Shown piece after piece: positions 11,161-20,446 of a DNA stretch of 64,000 nt. This DNA is from Amaurobius ferox (lineage: Eukaryota; Arthropoda; Arachnida; Araneae; Amaurobiidae). Numbering within the stretch: the first letter of the stretch is position 1; every line of letters starts with the position of its first letter. A program made the translations under genes and the position numbers. The notes beneath the pieces are model-generated. The model saw only the letters and a list, made by a program, of their open reading frames with translations. It made no database searches and had not been told where the DNA came from. The stretch spans positions 116,949,239 through 117,013,238 of the forward strand of contig OX578145.1 in the NCBI GenBank assembly GCA_951213105.1. Reading direction: 5' to 3'.

Positions 11161-13500
11161 TAATTTTTTGGGAAAAGCAGTAGTATTGCAACAATTTTGC
11201 CGCCAACATTCCCTCAGAAAAAAACAGTTATCAGTGTTGTAGTTGAATTACCTCCAATCAGTGTGCTATATAGCATATAAATAAAATAAAATATGTCCGA
11301 AATATCTCTGGATCTTATCAGACGATCTACTTTCATTTGTTTCCTAAATTTTTAGATGGAAATAGCACGCGCACATATACATGCGGTATTTTGCTTCAAT
11401 CATTTTGACTCACTAAAAATCCCAAGACGCAAAGTTCTCTGCTTTCGAAAAAAAAACGTTTTTTTTTTAACAGTTAGCAGCAGAAGTTTGTATCCTCCAA
11501 ATACTCCACCTAAATTATTCTAAGAGGTTTGAATCTAGATATTTTTGAAAACTTTACCGATTGAAATCGCTTTTGATTTAATACATTATATCAAACTGTT
11601 ACAAAATAATATTTTCTAAATTACATGATTTTGAAGACTTTCGTTGAATTTCATCTTTTATATGCTGCATTAGCTCTATTTAAATGCCAATTCGCCAATT
11701 ATTATGCCACAGTTGAGAAAATGATGGTATGTTGAGAACAGTTTATACCAGCATAGCGGGAACAGTAACATTTTTTTTTCTTTTGTATCATTTGATTTTC
11801 TCCCAAAAATCAAATCGGTACCAAATCAACATAGCTACCAAGTTTTAAGAAAACTTAGTGAATGTCTTTTAAACTACAGTGAATGCAAAGACTGCCTAGA
11901 TATTCCCACAGTCGGACAATCTACCAATATAAAGTTAATAAAATGAAGTTCATTAAAAACGTTTTTGTTTCATAACTACATATTTTATTTTAATTTATTT
12001 TTATAATTACATTAAGACAATGAAAACATGAAATTAATTCAATATTATATTGTCATGTGTTCATTATTCATTATGTTCATAAAATGTTTCTTTCAAAATG
12101 TATCAATTCTGATGTTTATGAAATAAAATGTCAAGTGCGAATCCAGAATTCTTTTTCGAGCATGTGAGGTCACACAAGCTGTAAGGCCGAACAACACTGT
12201 TTGAATATACAAAAGATCTCGGATTTTGGTGAAGGGGGCAAACCCCCAAATCTCCTCACTCCTCTTCCCTGGATATTCCTTAGCAAAATGTAATAAATAT
12301 ATGATAGAGAAGGTGTTAATTTTCCCTTTCACTGACTGAGCACAATTCCTAGTAATTAACAAGTTCAACATAAAATCATACAATATAAAGTGAAAGATTA
12401 GAAACGCATTATAAACACAAAAGCATTAATTTCCCTTTTATAATGCAATATTTTCTCTGAAGTTTTGTACATATTTAATTATAGTTATTTTAAAGGATTA
12501 AATTTACAATTTGATAAAATAATTGATAAAATAAATTTTTATTCATTCTAAGATTAGCTTTGTTTCAAGATTAATATATCTGAAAATAATATTTGAAAAA
12601 TATAAGAAAATTATTTTGAACATACATTAAAATTTTGATGTTGCATTAGGATTTGTTTCAGCGAATAATTTTTTTTTTATAAGATTTAGTCACGTGTTGA
12701 GAGATGCACTAGCAACTAGCACTGATAACACATATGAGATTACCATATAATTGCATGAGAAATTAAAATAAACTTGCTGTAAAGAAATATCGTCTGTCAT
12801 TGAAACTGAAATCAACGTGGGAAGCAAGGGAGGAAGAAACCAGAATTTTTTTTTCAACATCCCTGCATTCAGTCGAACCCGACCATGGATACCCCGTCGC
12901 GTTAATTAGTTTACGACCTCGGAGAGCAGGATCGCCCCCTTCCCAAACTGATAATTTCACAAAAGAAACCTGTAGAAAGGTCGTTCGTCTCAGTAGTTAG
13001 CTGGATGTGATTGATATGAGCTGTAAACATGAATGAGCAAACTTTCCCACCAGGCTCATAAACGTATCCATTTAGGTGTAATTCTAGAAAATTTCTTCCT
13101 GTAGGGATCGGTTTTTATTGCCTTCAAATTCTGAACACAATGGCACTGAAGCTATCTGTACCTAGACGGCTTGTATTGAACTAAGGGGCACTTCTTTGAG
13201 GCTTTTTTGACTATTTCAGAAAGGAGATATAGAATCCTAACAAACGCAACTTATCAGATGTTTACTAAATGTTTTGTACTTTTCTTTCATTCAAACTTAT
13301 AGGTTGTGTTTAGGCTTTATATCTAATTTATATTTGTAATTTTATAATTACGCATAATATGTAAATTTCAAAAACTTTAATTTAGAAAAAAGAACTATAT
13401 ATTCATACACAAATGTATAAATATTTTATCCTCAACAATGTTCACGGGCCCCTAAAAGTTGCCGGGCCCCAGTGCCGTAGTACCAACTGTTTCCCCCCCT
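11161..13500. other. AT-rich gene-free stretch
   Basis: No protein, RNA gene or clear repeat structure seen. A short frame on the minus strand at 12093-12383 (96 codons) has no recognisable motif. Near 13443-13500 a GC-rich phrase (GGGCCCCTAAAAGTTGCCGG) and a C-run precede the Jockey ORF1 relic and look like the end of another repeat. Confidence 0.4.
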
Positions 13501-13542
13501 TTGTGGGTGCCTTGAGTACAAGAATGTTGGACGAAATCAAGT

Positions 13543-14573
13543 GTGAAAGGTCATAGAGTCAAGTCTGCTACCAAGAAAAAGCCATATGTCCAGGGGGCAT
13601 ATTTTCAAGCTGACATTGGAGTCAGCGATATGGACATTTATGCAGCTGGAACGTCAACCAAGCCGCCCAACAGGAAGACGACTACATTACTGCTGCTTGC
13701 TTTGAAGCTGATTATCTCAAGGCCCTGGGAATACCCAAGGATGAAATACCAAGAGACTCCTTCAATTGGAAAGTATTATCCCATCTCATCTGCTAAGACT
13801 ATGTTATTGCAAGACTTGAAGAAGAACTCGAGGACGAGGAATGCAACCAGCGAAAGACTCTTCTGAAGATCAAAATAGGTAGTATCTCTGATGCTTCTCT
13901 ATTGCTGCAATCCACTGACCCTAACGTGTTAGTCCTTCGTGAGACCTACAATTATATAGATGATATGCTTATACTATGATATGCTCAAAGAGAGAAAGGA
14001 AAAATCTGACGACGACTTGTATATCATATACAAGGATGAAATGTACAAGAAAATAGTGGGGTTTATCACCCCAAATAGTTGGAAAAAACCTAAACTTTCG
14101 ATACAGCCTGAGGTAGTTGAAGCTCAAACTAAAAATAAATTTGCCGAGTTAACGGTTGAGGAAGTTCAAACTCAAAATAATAATGCTGATTTAACGGTTG
14201 AGGAAGCCATTATGGCTAATGCACTCCCCCTAAGGATAGAGTCGCCTCCTTCTATGTGGACTCCTCAAGCAATTGGGGAGCCCTCATGGAGGAGCTAAAC
14301 GGAATGTTAGGTTCTAAAGTACAGGGCCTTCTTATGGGAAGGGTGATTCGAATTACTCCTGGGTCCATTAAGGACTACAGGAGTATGCAGAGTTATCTGA
14401 CCCTTAAGAAGATCCCTTTCAATTCAATCAGATTGAGAAATGAGAGACCAAAGAAAGTAGTTATAAAAGGCCTCCCGTCGAATACCGGCATAGAAAATAT
14501 CAAAATCGCCCTTGTAAATGAAGGACTTTTGGATCGACGTTTGAATGGGGGTAATGAAAGAATTCATCTTTAG
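13543..14573 (+). pseudogene. Decayed Jockey-type ORF1 (Gag-like nucleic-acid-binding protein)
   Basis: ORF1 of Jockey/X-type LINEs makes a Gag-like RNA-binding protein. Three short frames on the plus strand (13543-13866, 13960-14298, 14256-14573) look like one gene broken by frameshifts. The last contains KVVIKGLPSNTGIENIK near codons 66-82, matching the RNA-binding motif region typical of the family. Upstream are low-complexity Glu/Thr-rich residues, including a duplicated phrase (TKNKFAELTVEE / TQNNNADLTVEE). The coding similarity stops near 14556, where sequence of a minus-strand Polinton begins, so the gene is truncated at that junction. Confidence 0.6.
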
Positions 14574-14741
14574 TTTCTTTTGCAAAAGTTGATAGTACAA
14601 TTTGACTTTATCGTCTTCGCCGAGAGAACTATTTAAAATGCGAGACATTTCCTTATCGGAAGTGGTTATATGCTTCTCGCTGGGTACATGCTTGGAGAGA
14701 GACTCTTCGGGAATCAATGCATATTTTTTAGCGTGCTCCAT
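14556..14741 (-). pseudogene. Small Polinton-associated protein, truncated
   Basis: Reads about 62 codons from the Met at 14741 (starts MEHAKKYALIPEE). It is acidic and helical in character, ending in a KVKLYYQLLQKKLK stretch, after which the frame enters antisense Jockey ORF1 sequence. Small proteins of this kind commonly follow the ATPase in Polintons. The exact role is not known to me; placement as a minor virion component is inference from context. The start overlaps the end of the upstream small gene by 14 bases, consistent with a compact original operon-like layout. Confidence 0.6.
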
Positions 14742-15057
14742 TAAAAAGTGTTGAAATCACACTCAGTGCTGCTAGAATAAGTAAGTTTAAAAATCCACCT
14801 TTTTGAATCAACAGTTTTTGTTTCTGGTACAGAGGTTTACATCTGTGTGCCAATTTACGCAACGTAGTCTTGTGTTTACGGAGCTTCACTTTTTGCTGCT
14901 TCGTGAGAGGAATACTTCCTTTTAATGTGTTAAGACTGCACTCGCAGAGTGCCTTTATATAAGAAGATGGAATTTTTTTCAGTAGACTCTTACGTAATTT
15001 CGAGGGGCAAATTTGCATCAACTGCAACTGTCTTAGTTGTTCTTGGGTGAGCGTCAT
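14728..15057 (-). CDS. Small basic Polinton protein with C-terminal hydrophobic segment
   Basis: 109 codons, uninterrupted. The N-terminal and middle parts are very basic (Lys/Arg-rich, with CECSLNTLKGSIPL near codons 38-51). The C-terminus is a Gly-Gly followed by a hydrophobic stretch (GGFLNLLILAALSVISTLF). This basic-plus-hydrophobic layout is usual for a small protein encoded beside the ATPase and capsid genes of Polintons. A DNA-core or membrane-active minor virion protein is a guess from composition. The frame is open but its neighbours are broken. Confidence 0.6.
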   Translation of the reverse strand: MTLTQEQLRQLQLMQICPSKLRKSLLKKIPSSYIKALCECSLNTLKGSIPLTKQQKVKLRKHKTTLRKLAHRCKPLYQKQKLLIQKGGFLNLLILAALSVISTLFNGAR

Positions 15058-15074
15058 CTTTACAAGTGAAGAAA

Positions 15075-15735
15075 AGACACCGACACTTTACGTTTTATGC
15101 AAAAACGTGTCTCGTTTGGTAGAGATATTTCGTCTGCTCGGGTAAAATATTAGTTCGCAAACGCATTTCTTTGGGTGTTTCACTCCGCAAATCTATAAAC
15201 AGATACGAATAGGGTTTTTTAGTAGCGTCTTCGTACACTTTTTGAAAATATCGAGTCTGCCTAGGATACAACTGTTTTTTCCCAAATGCGTGATTTGGCT
15301 CAAATCTCTTCGATTTTTACAAAGAAGGAGGTAGTGGGCGTTCAAAGTAATTTCGCGCATTTTTTTCCTTTGCCAAAAAAATTTTGTGTGATAAACACGA
15401 CACTCAGATTCAAATGGTGGCTTCCCTTGGTAAACAAAAGCGTTAAGCGTTTATTGCTGCCTCACTCGGATATCAGATCGTTTACAATAAAAAGCTTGTT
15501 GGATTCCAAATACTCTCGATAATTCCCGGGTAGGCCTTCTACAAAAGTAACATCGGGAATTTCATCGTAAAGAGGTTGGTGGATTTCGTAAAACTACACA
15601 ATTTTATCGACGGGCGGTGAAAACATCTCCTGCTTGTGTTTTAACAAATCGCGAACGAAGAACCTTTTTCCGCAGCCCGTGGGTCCCAAAATAACCATCG
15701 TGAAAGGGATGCTGCAGAGTTGGAAACTCCATGGC
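15075..15735 (-). pseudogene. Polinton packaging ATPase (FtsK/HerA-type), broken
   Basis: This would move viral-type DNA into the capsid using ATP. On the minus strand near 15700-15670 there is a Walker A motif, ILGPTGCGK, followed by FFVRDLLKHK. A Walker-B-like strand KLFIVNDL lies near 15510. FTKGSHH and VVFITQNFF, near 15440-15380, are characteristic of the Polinton/adenovirus-type ATPases. Further down are EDATKKPYSYLFIDL-like and MRLRTNIL strings in other frames. In-frame stops (for example about 15591-15593 and near 15467) and at least one frameshift inactivate it. It was missed as a long ORF because of these breaks. Confidence 0.8.
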
Positions 15736-15829
15736 AAATGAGGACACAGGTTTATTCACATCTATATTTATTGGTAAAAAGGTGTAGCAATCTTAAAGTG
15801 CTTAGTTACAAAATTATAAATTCTTTCAA

Positions 15830-16199
15830 AGAAGTTCCGCGACACCTAGAATATAAATAATAAATGCAATAGTGACCACAGACAGGCCGTGACATTGCTT
15901 TGCAGGAGCATACAATTATAGTTCATATGTTGAAAAGATGATACGTAGTCTGATATAGCTTTTTCAAAAGTGTAGGGTGAATGTCCGTAGGAATCGAAAA
16001 ATTCCACACAATCTCGAAAAGGCATGTAAAAGGCTAACCAGTGGCTTCCAGGTTCTGACGAAGAGTCTACGTTAGCCACGAAGCATGTGGGATATCGTTC
16101 AATCTTTTCAAGTAGATTGGCGCTTGCAAAAACACCTAAAAAGGAAACGGTCGTAAAAATGTTCTTGGACAATGCCTTGTTCAGTTGCTTGGTATCCAT
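15830..16199 (-). pseudogene. Polinton cysteine protease (adenain-like), frameshifted at the active site
   Basis: Adenain-type proteases mature virion proteins. From the Met at 16199 the frame shows GSHWLAFYM (catalytic His), VEFFDSYGHSP (Asp of the triad region) and a Gln in MLLQS (oxyanion hole). The catalytic-cysteine segment (CGHYC followed by a short tail) is present but in a different frame, starting near 15890. One small indel therefore lies between the Gln and the Cys. Length (~120 codons) fits the family. It sits directly after the capsid gene with only two bases between. Confidence 0.85.
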
Positions 16200-16201
16200 T
16201 T

Positions 16202-17321
16202 TTAATTGGCAAAATCACACAGAATGTGACGAGACTTGTTAATTTCAATCACGTTTACAAATTCTGCATACACCAAGATGGAAATGGTTTCTCGAAGACC
16301 TTCAGAAAATTTCCCTTCTACCCGTAAATTACCTTGTTGTTGTAAATTCATATGGGGGTCATCGCGCATGTCGGGCGACAAATCAAAAGCGTACAGGATA
16401 TATCCCTTTGCAAATTCGTCTCGGGTCAGGTGAATTCCCTTTCCTTGGTTAAATCCAGGGAACAGAGTATGATAGGCACGAACGTAGTTGTTATCTTCAA
16501 AGTTCAATTCTAAAGGTTTGCTCGGAAATGGATTGCCATCTACGTAAACACTTGAAAAGTTTACATGTTGGTGGTCTAGAAGAATGGATTTAATGCATAT
16601 TGTCCGTTCACAGCGGCATTATTAAGACATGCAATAACCACTCTTTTTGCATAACACCCAAAAAGACATTATCTTGCATAAAAGACCAACTTCCTTTTGA
16701 CACCGAATATGTTTTGCATAATACACGATCTATAGGATACTTTGTTAAATTCTTTTCTATGGCTTGAACGTGTCCTAATAATACTCCGGGGCTTACTTTA
16801 ACTTTTCGAACAAACATGGAAGCGTGCTCTAACAAAACCTTGTAGTCGGGTTTGGGTGCGTTGGACACTAAACAAAAATCAGATTTGCTTCGTTTCATTT
16901 TTATTTTCAAATCCACCAAATTCAACATAAGGCGATTCTGCTGAAATATATCGGAAAGAATCTGTCCAATCATGCCCATGGTTCTACTTAATTTACTCAT
17001 TTCATATCTTTTTTTCAATCCTTCGTTGGGGTTCTCTGATAGAGGGTCTATATCACTCAGATTCGTATCTTTAAAGAAACATTCACAGGTGAGTAAACTT
17101 TTCTTGGCATCTGCTCCATAATTTAAAAGTGTTTCTATGTAGGCTCTGCAGAGATAGGTTTTGGTGGCCGAAGAAATCACTCGCTCGTTGAAACTGACAT
17201 CTACTTGTGAGAATAAGGAATGCAAAAACAAGTTCATGGGAGCTACCGATTCATTATCAGGTAAAGGGGTTCCGTCCGATTTCACAATTTTCACTTTAAC
17301 ATACAAGAACGAAGAACCCAA
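16202..17321 (-). pseudogene. Polinton major capsid protein (double jelly-roll type), truncated and frameshifted
   Basis: The 17321-16608 frame contains FLYVKVKIVKSDG, NLFLHSLFSQVDVSFN, TYLCRAYIETLLNYG, FVRKVKVSP and YPIDRVLCKTYSV, the conserved core of the Polinton capsid protein. The C-terminal part is in another frame, 16507-16202, with FAKGYILYAFDLSPDM and ISILVYAEFVNVIEI. Two frameshifts lie between about 16650 and 16560. The protein's N-terminal beta-strands expected before the YVKVKI strand are missing; at 17322 the sequence switches to a GC-rich minisatellite. Not functional. Confidence 0.9.
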
Positions 17322-17500
17322 GGTGTACCTCTTTCACAATACTGCCTCTTTCGCAGTACTGCCTCCTCTGTGAGGCTAAGAGTCATTGGGTGCACCGCCT
17401 CTCCAAAAACTACCCTCCTCAATGAGGCAACCCTCCTCCCGAATGAGGGAACCCTCTTCCCAAATGAGGGACCCTCACTCATGAGTCATCTGCACCGCAC
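17322..17500. repeat. Short minisatellite of CCCTC...AATGAGGG units
   Basis: About four units of 19-21 bp (CCCTCCTCCCGAATGAGGGA and variants) between about 17408 and 17485. Each has a self-complementary CCCTC/GAGGG pair, so each unit can form a small hairpin. Before it are two copies of TTTCGCAGTACTGCCTC-like text. It marks the truncation boundary of the Polinton capsid gene. Confidence 0.7.
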
Positions 17501-17935
17501 TACACCGTCTCCTTCGTTAGCTGCAGAACCGGCAATTTATAACTACTCTGGACTACCGCGTCCTAACGTTTTTCTGTGTAGCATCCCCTCAAATGAACAT
17601 TTTTGAAAAACTGCATTCAATTAATGTATTTATCAAATGATTACCCTCATTTGATAAATGATACCCCATCAAATGATGTCGCATATTAAATTAAAATTCA
17701 TAAAACTATTTATTAACTTAACTGACACTATAAAAATATTGTAAATGTATAATTAATCTGATAACGCAAATTTTGCAAAGTATATTTTCTAATTTTCCTT
17801 TAAATATTAATAAAATAACCCATTAATTAATTCCTCAAAATCTATCACCACATATCGCAAAATCTTCTTCTGAACTAACTGATAACACACCCCTCAATTC
17901 CCAACAACCGATAAGACGCATCGCGCTGAGTTAGA
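17501..17935. other. AT-rich stretch, nothing recognised
   Basis: A TCAAATGA phrase recurs near 17588, 17633, 17655 and 17669. No gene-like frame. Confidence 0.35.
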
Positions 17936-19126
17936 ACTCTTACCCATGTTAAAAGTATAGCACTGCATCCAAAATGACACAGCATGCAGTGCCATGTTAA
18001 AGTATAGCACCGCATTATTTAGAACTCTTATTTTCTCCCTACTTGAAATTTGGTACATATACCGAATTTCAAGTCGCTATCACGTTGTAAAGGAGGCGTT
18101 TTTCATTTGTTCGTCAAATCGAATATTTTAGTGTGCGGCACTCCCTACATTAGCAAATGTTGGAATACTGAAATTGCACACGCTCTTTCAATGCAACAAT
18201 TTACCAGTACACCAAATTTGAAGTCTCTATCTCATCGAAAAGCATGCTTTTTCTATCATTTCACCTTTCGAAAGTTTTTATGTGGAGTACCCAAATCTTA
18301 ATTATTCTTGGGTTTTCTATCAGATGATTCGCCCATATATGAAATATCAAGCCTCTATCACGCTTTAAGAGGGACGCTTCTCCTTTATTCCGAAAATCGA
18401 ATATTTTGGTGTGCGGTACGTCCTAAAGTAGAGAATATTGGAAAACTGAAATTGTATACTTTCTTCCTTCCAAATTATCTACCCGTACACCAAATTTGAA
18501 ATCTCTGTCTCATCCCGAAGCATGTTTTTTATCATTTCATATTTCGAATGTTTTTCTCTGGAGCACCCCTTAATCGAACATTTCTGTAAAACTCTATTCA
18601 TCTTGGGTGTTTTCATTAAATGATTAGCGCATATACCAAATTTCAAGTCTCTATCAAAGTTGAGGGTACTCCAGAGAAAAACGTTCGAAAGGTGAAATGA
18701 CGAATAACTGTGCTTCGGGATGGGATAGACACTTCAAATTTTGTGCACGGTTAGATAGTTCGAAAGGAAGAGCATGTGCAATTTCAGTTTTCCAATATTT
18801 ACTAATTTAGGGGGTGCCGCAAACACAGCTGTTCGATTTTCCGAATAAATGAGAAATTCCTCCTTTAACCCTTAAACGAACATTTTTGAAAAACTCTTTT
18901 GTCTTGGGTGTTTTCATCAAATGATTCGTCCATGCACCAAATTTCAAGCCTCTATCGAATTTTAAAGGAGCCGTTTCTCATTTATTCGAAAAATCGAACA
19001 TTTTGGTGTGCGGTATCCCCTTAAGTAGAAAATATTGGAAATCTGAAATTGCATACTTTCTTCCTTTCGAACGGTTTGCCCATACACCAAATTTTAAGTC
19101 TCTCTCTTATCGCAAAGCATGATTTC
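17936..19126. repeat. Composite tandem repeat array, copy 1 (~290-bp unit of two half-units)
   Basis: Two alternating half-units of roughly 145 bp. Type A is marked by CCATATACCAAATTTCAAG and CTCTATCAC; type B by ACACCAAATTTGAAGTCTC, ATCTCATCG and AAAGCATG. Type A landmarks are near 18050, 18335, 18625 and 18935. The stretch near 18655-18840 is in inverted orientation. The array is interrupted at 19126 by the Gypsy element and resumes at 30296. A second copy is at 32060-33488. Confidence 0.85.
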
Positions 19127-20080
19127 TGATATGTGAGTCGTCACACGCCAGGTATTGGCGCTATATAGACCGATCTCGTAAAGTGGAGTAAATAAAGAAA
19201 TACATAATACCAGTAATTAAAATGAAGAGGCTTAATTTTAAACAATAACAAAGAATTTATTTCATTAAGACAAACCTTATTTAATAACTATTAACATCTG
19301 GTAAATTTCATATACCAACATCTTTAGTGTAGTACATTAAGACAATCAAATCTCCTCATTCTATGATCATAATATGAGCATTACAATTATTAACCTATTA
19401 ATGTGCATTAACTCACTATTCTTACTAGCCTACGTCTTAATGGCCCAGGTTAACCTTATTTAGGAGGGTCAGAGAGATAATAATAATCAAAGTGCAAAAA
19501 TATGTGTAGAATTGTCCTACCTCGATCATCTTTGCCGATGTCGGACTTTATGACCGCGCGCTCCGGCTCTGTCCCGTGGGCTCGCTCTCTCCGAGATCCG
19601 TCGCTCTTGCGACCTCTTCTTTTCACTCACAAAATTCAAGTCCTCGATTTCCTAAACTTAAAGTCCAAAGTTGCTCTCTGTCTCTACCCCCTTAACAAGG
19701 CGCCCCTGTCCATAATTGGCTAAGTAAATTAAGGGCTACGCCCTTCAGGCTATATTATTGGTCAAGGCCCCCCCTGAAATATGAGATATGCCGTCTCCAG
19801 TTTTAAAATCGTTGAAAGTTCTCACGAGAATTTTCCCAAGGTTCAAGTGATATTAATTGACTCTGGGGTCAAGAAGTTCAACCCCTTCCGTTTGTTGTAA
19901 CACCTAACGCTGACATGAACTTGAGAAGCACCCTCTCTTTTCGAAATGAATGTCCGGTGCAGCTGCGTTCGAGGGAATGTTACAAAAATTGCCTCACTTC
20001 ATGAGGGACCGTCTTCTTAGGTCCACTTCCTTTTTCAAAAGAGCAATGTTATATTGGGAATTGAAAATTACAATATAACA
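19127..20080 (-). repeat. 3' LTR of the Gypsy element
   Basis: 954 bp, the same as 29337-30290. The plus-strand left end reads TGATATGTGAGTCG and the right end CAATATAACA. A 73-codon plus-strand frame occurs identically in both LTRs, only because the LTRs are copies. Confidence 0.95.
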
Positions 20081-20083
20081 ATT

Positions 20084-20102
20084 ACCCTTCTTCCCCCCCC
20101 AA
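20084..20102 (-). other. Polypurine tract of the Gypsy element
   Basis: On the minus strand this reads as a G-run followed by AAGAAGGG, immediately before the 3' LTR start at 20080. Such a purine run primes plus-strand DNA synthesis in LTR elements. Confidence 0.75.
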
Positions 20103-20408
20103 AATTTGGTGGGAAAAAAGCCAATTACAAAGTGCCAGCTCATAGTTGCTGCAGGCGTGTCCACTGTGTAGTCCAACAACTCGTCTTGCTCTCATCTGTA
20201 TCTACTGTAAAAATGCACTATATACACATATACACAAATCATATTATCATATATATACTCTTATATGCCATCAAAAGAACACGAAAATACTATACAAAAA
20301 TACAATTCTCAATGTGTCTGCAAATGACGATATCTGTGTCGTTCAGTTGTACTTAATGTCGATTAAAAGTCTATTCATGTAAGCACAAGTTCGTCCACTG
20401 GTGATATG

Positions 20409-20446
<38 letters not shown>

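Larger units (their letters stand above)
14556..17321 (-). mobile_element. Polinton/Maverick relic: virion-morphogenesis gene block
   Basis: Five adjacent minus-strand genes in the order major capsid protein, adenovirus-like protease, packaging ATPase, then two small proteins. This is the structural gene set of Polintons (large self-synthesising DNA transposons with virus-like capsid genes). The block is cut at both ends: the capsid gene loses its N-terminal part near 17321, and the last small gene runs into Jockey ORF1 sequence near 14556. No integrase, DNA polymerase or terminal inverted repeats are seen here. Several frameshifts and stops show it is dead. A separate polymerase relic lies at 59460-60885. 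Confidence 0.88.

Noticed and set aside
19502..19723. 73-codon ORF repeated identically at 29712-29933
   Set aside because: Within the identical LTRs of the Gypsy element, antisense to it; repetition does not indicate coding.
20410..20442. 33-base T-run as a LINE or SINE poly(A) tail
   Set aside because: No LINE or SINE body or target duplication is visible next to it; treated as a homopolymer inside the Gypsy element.
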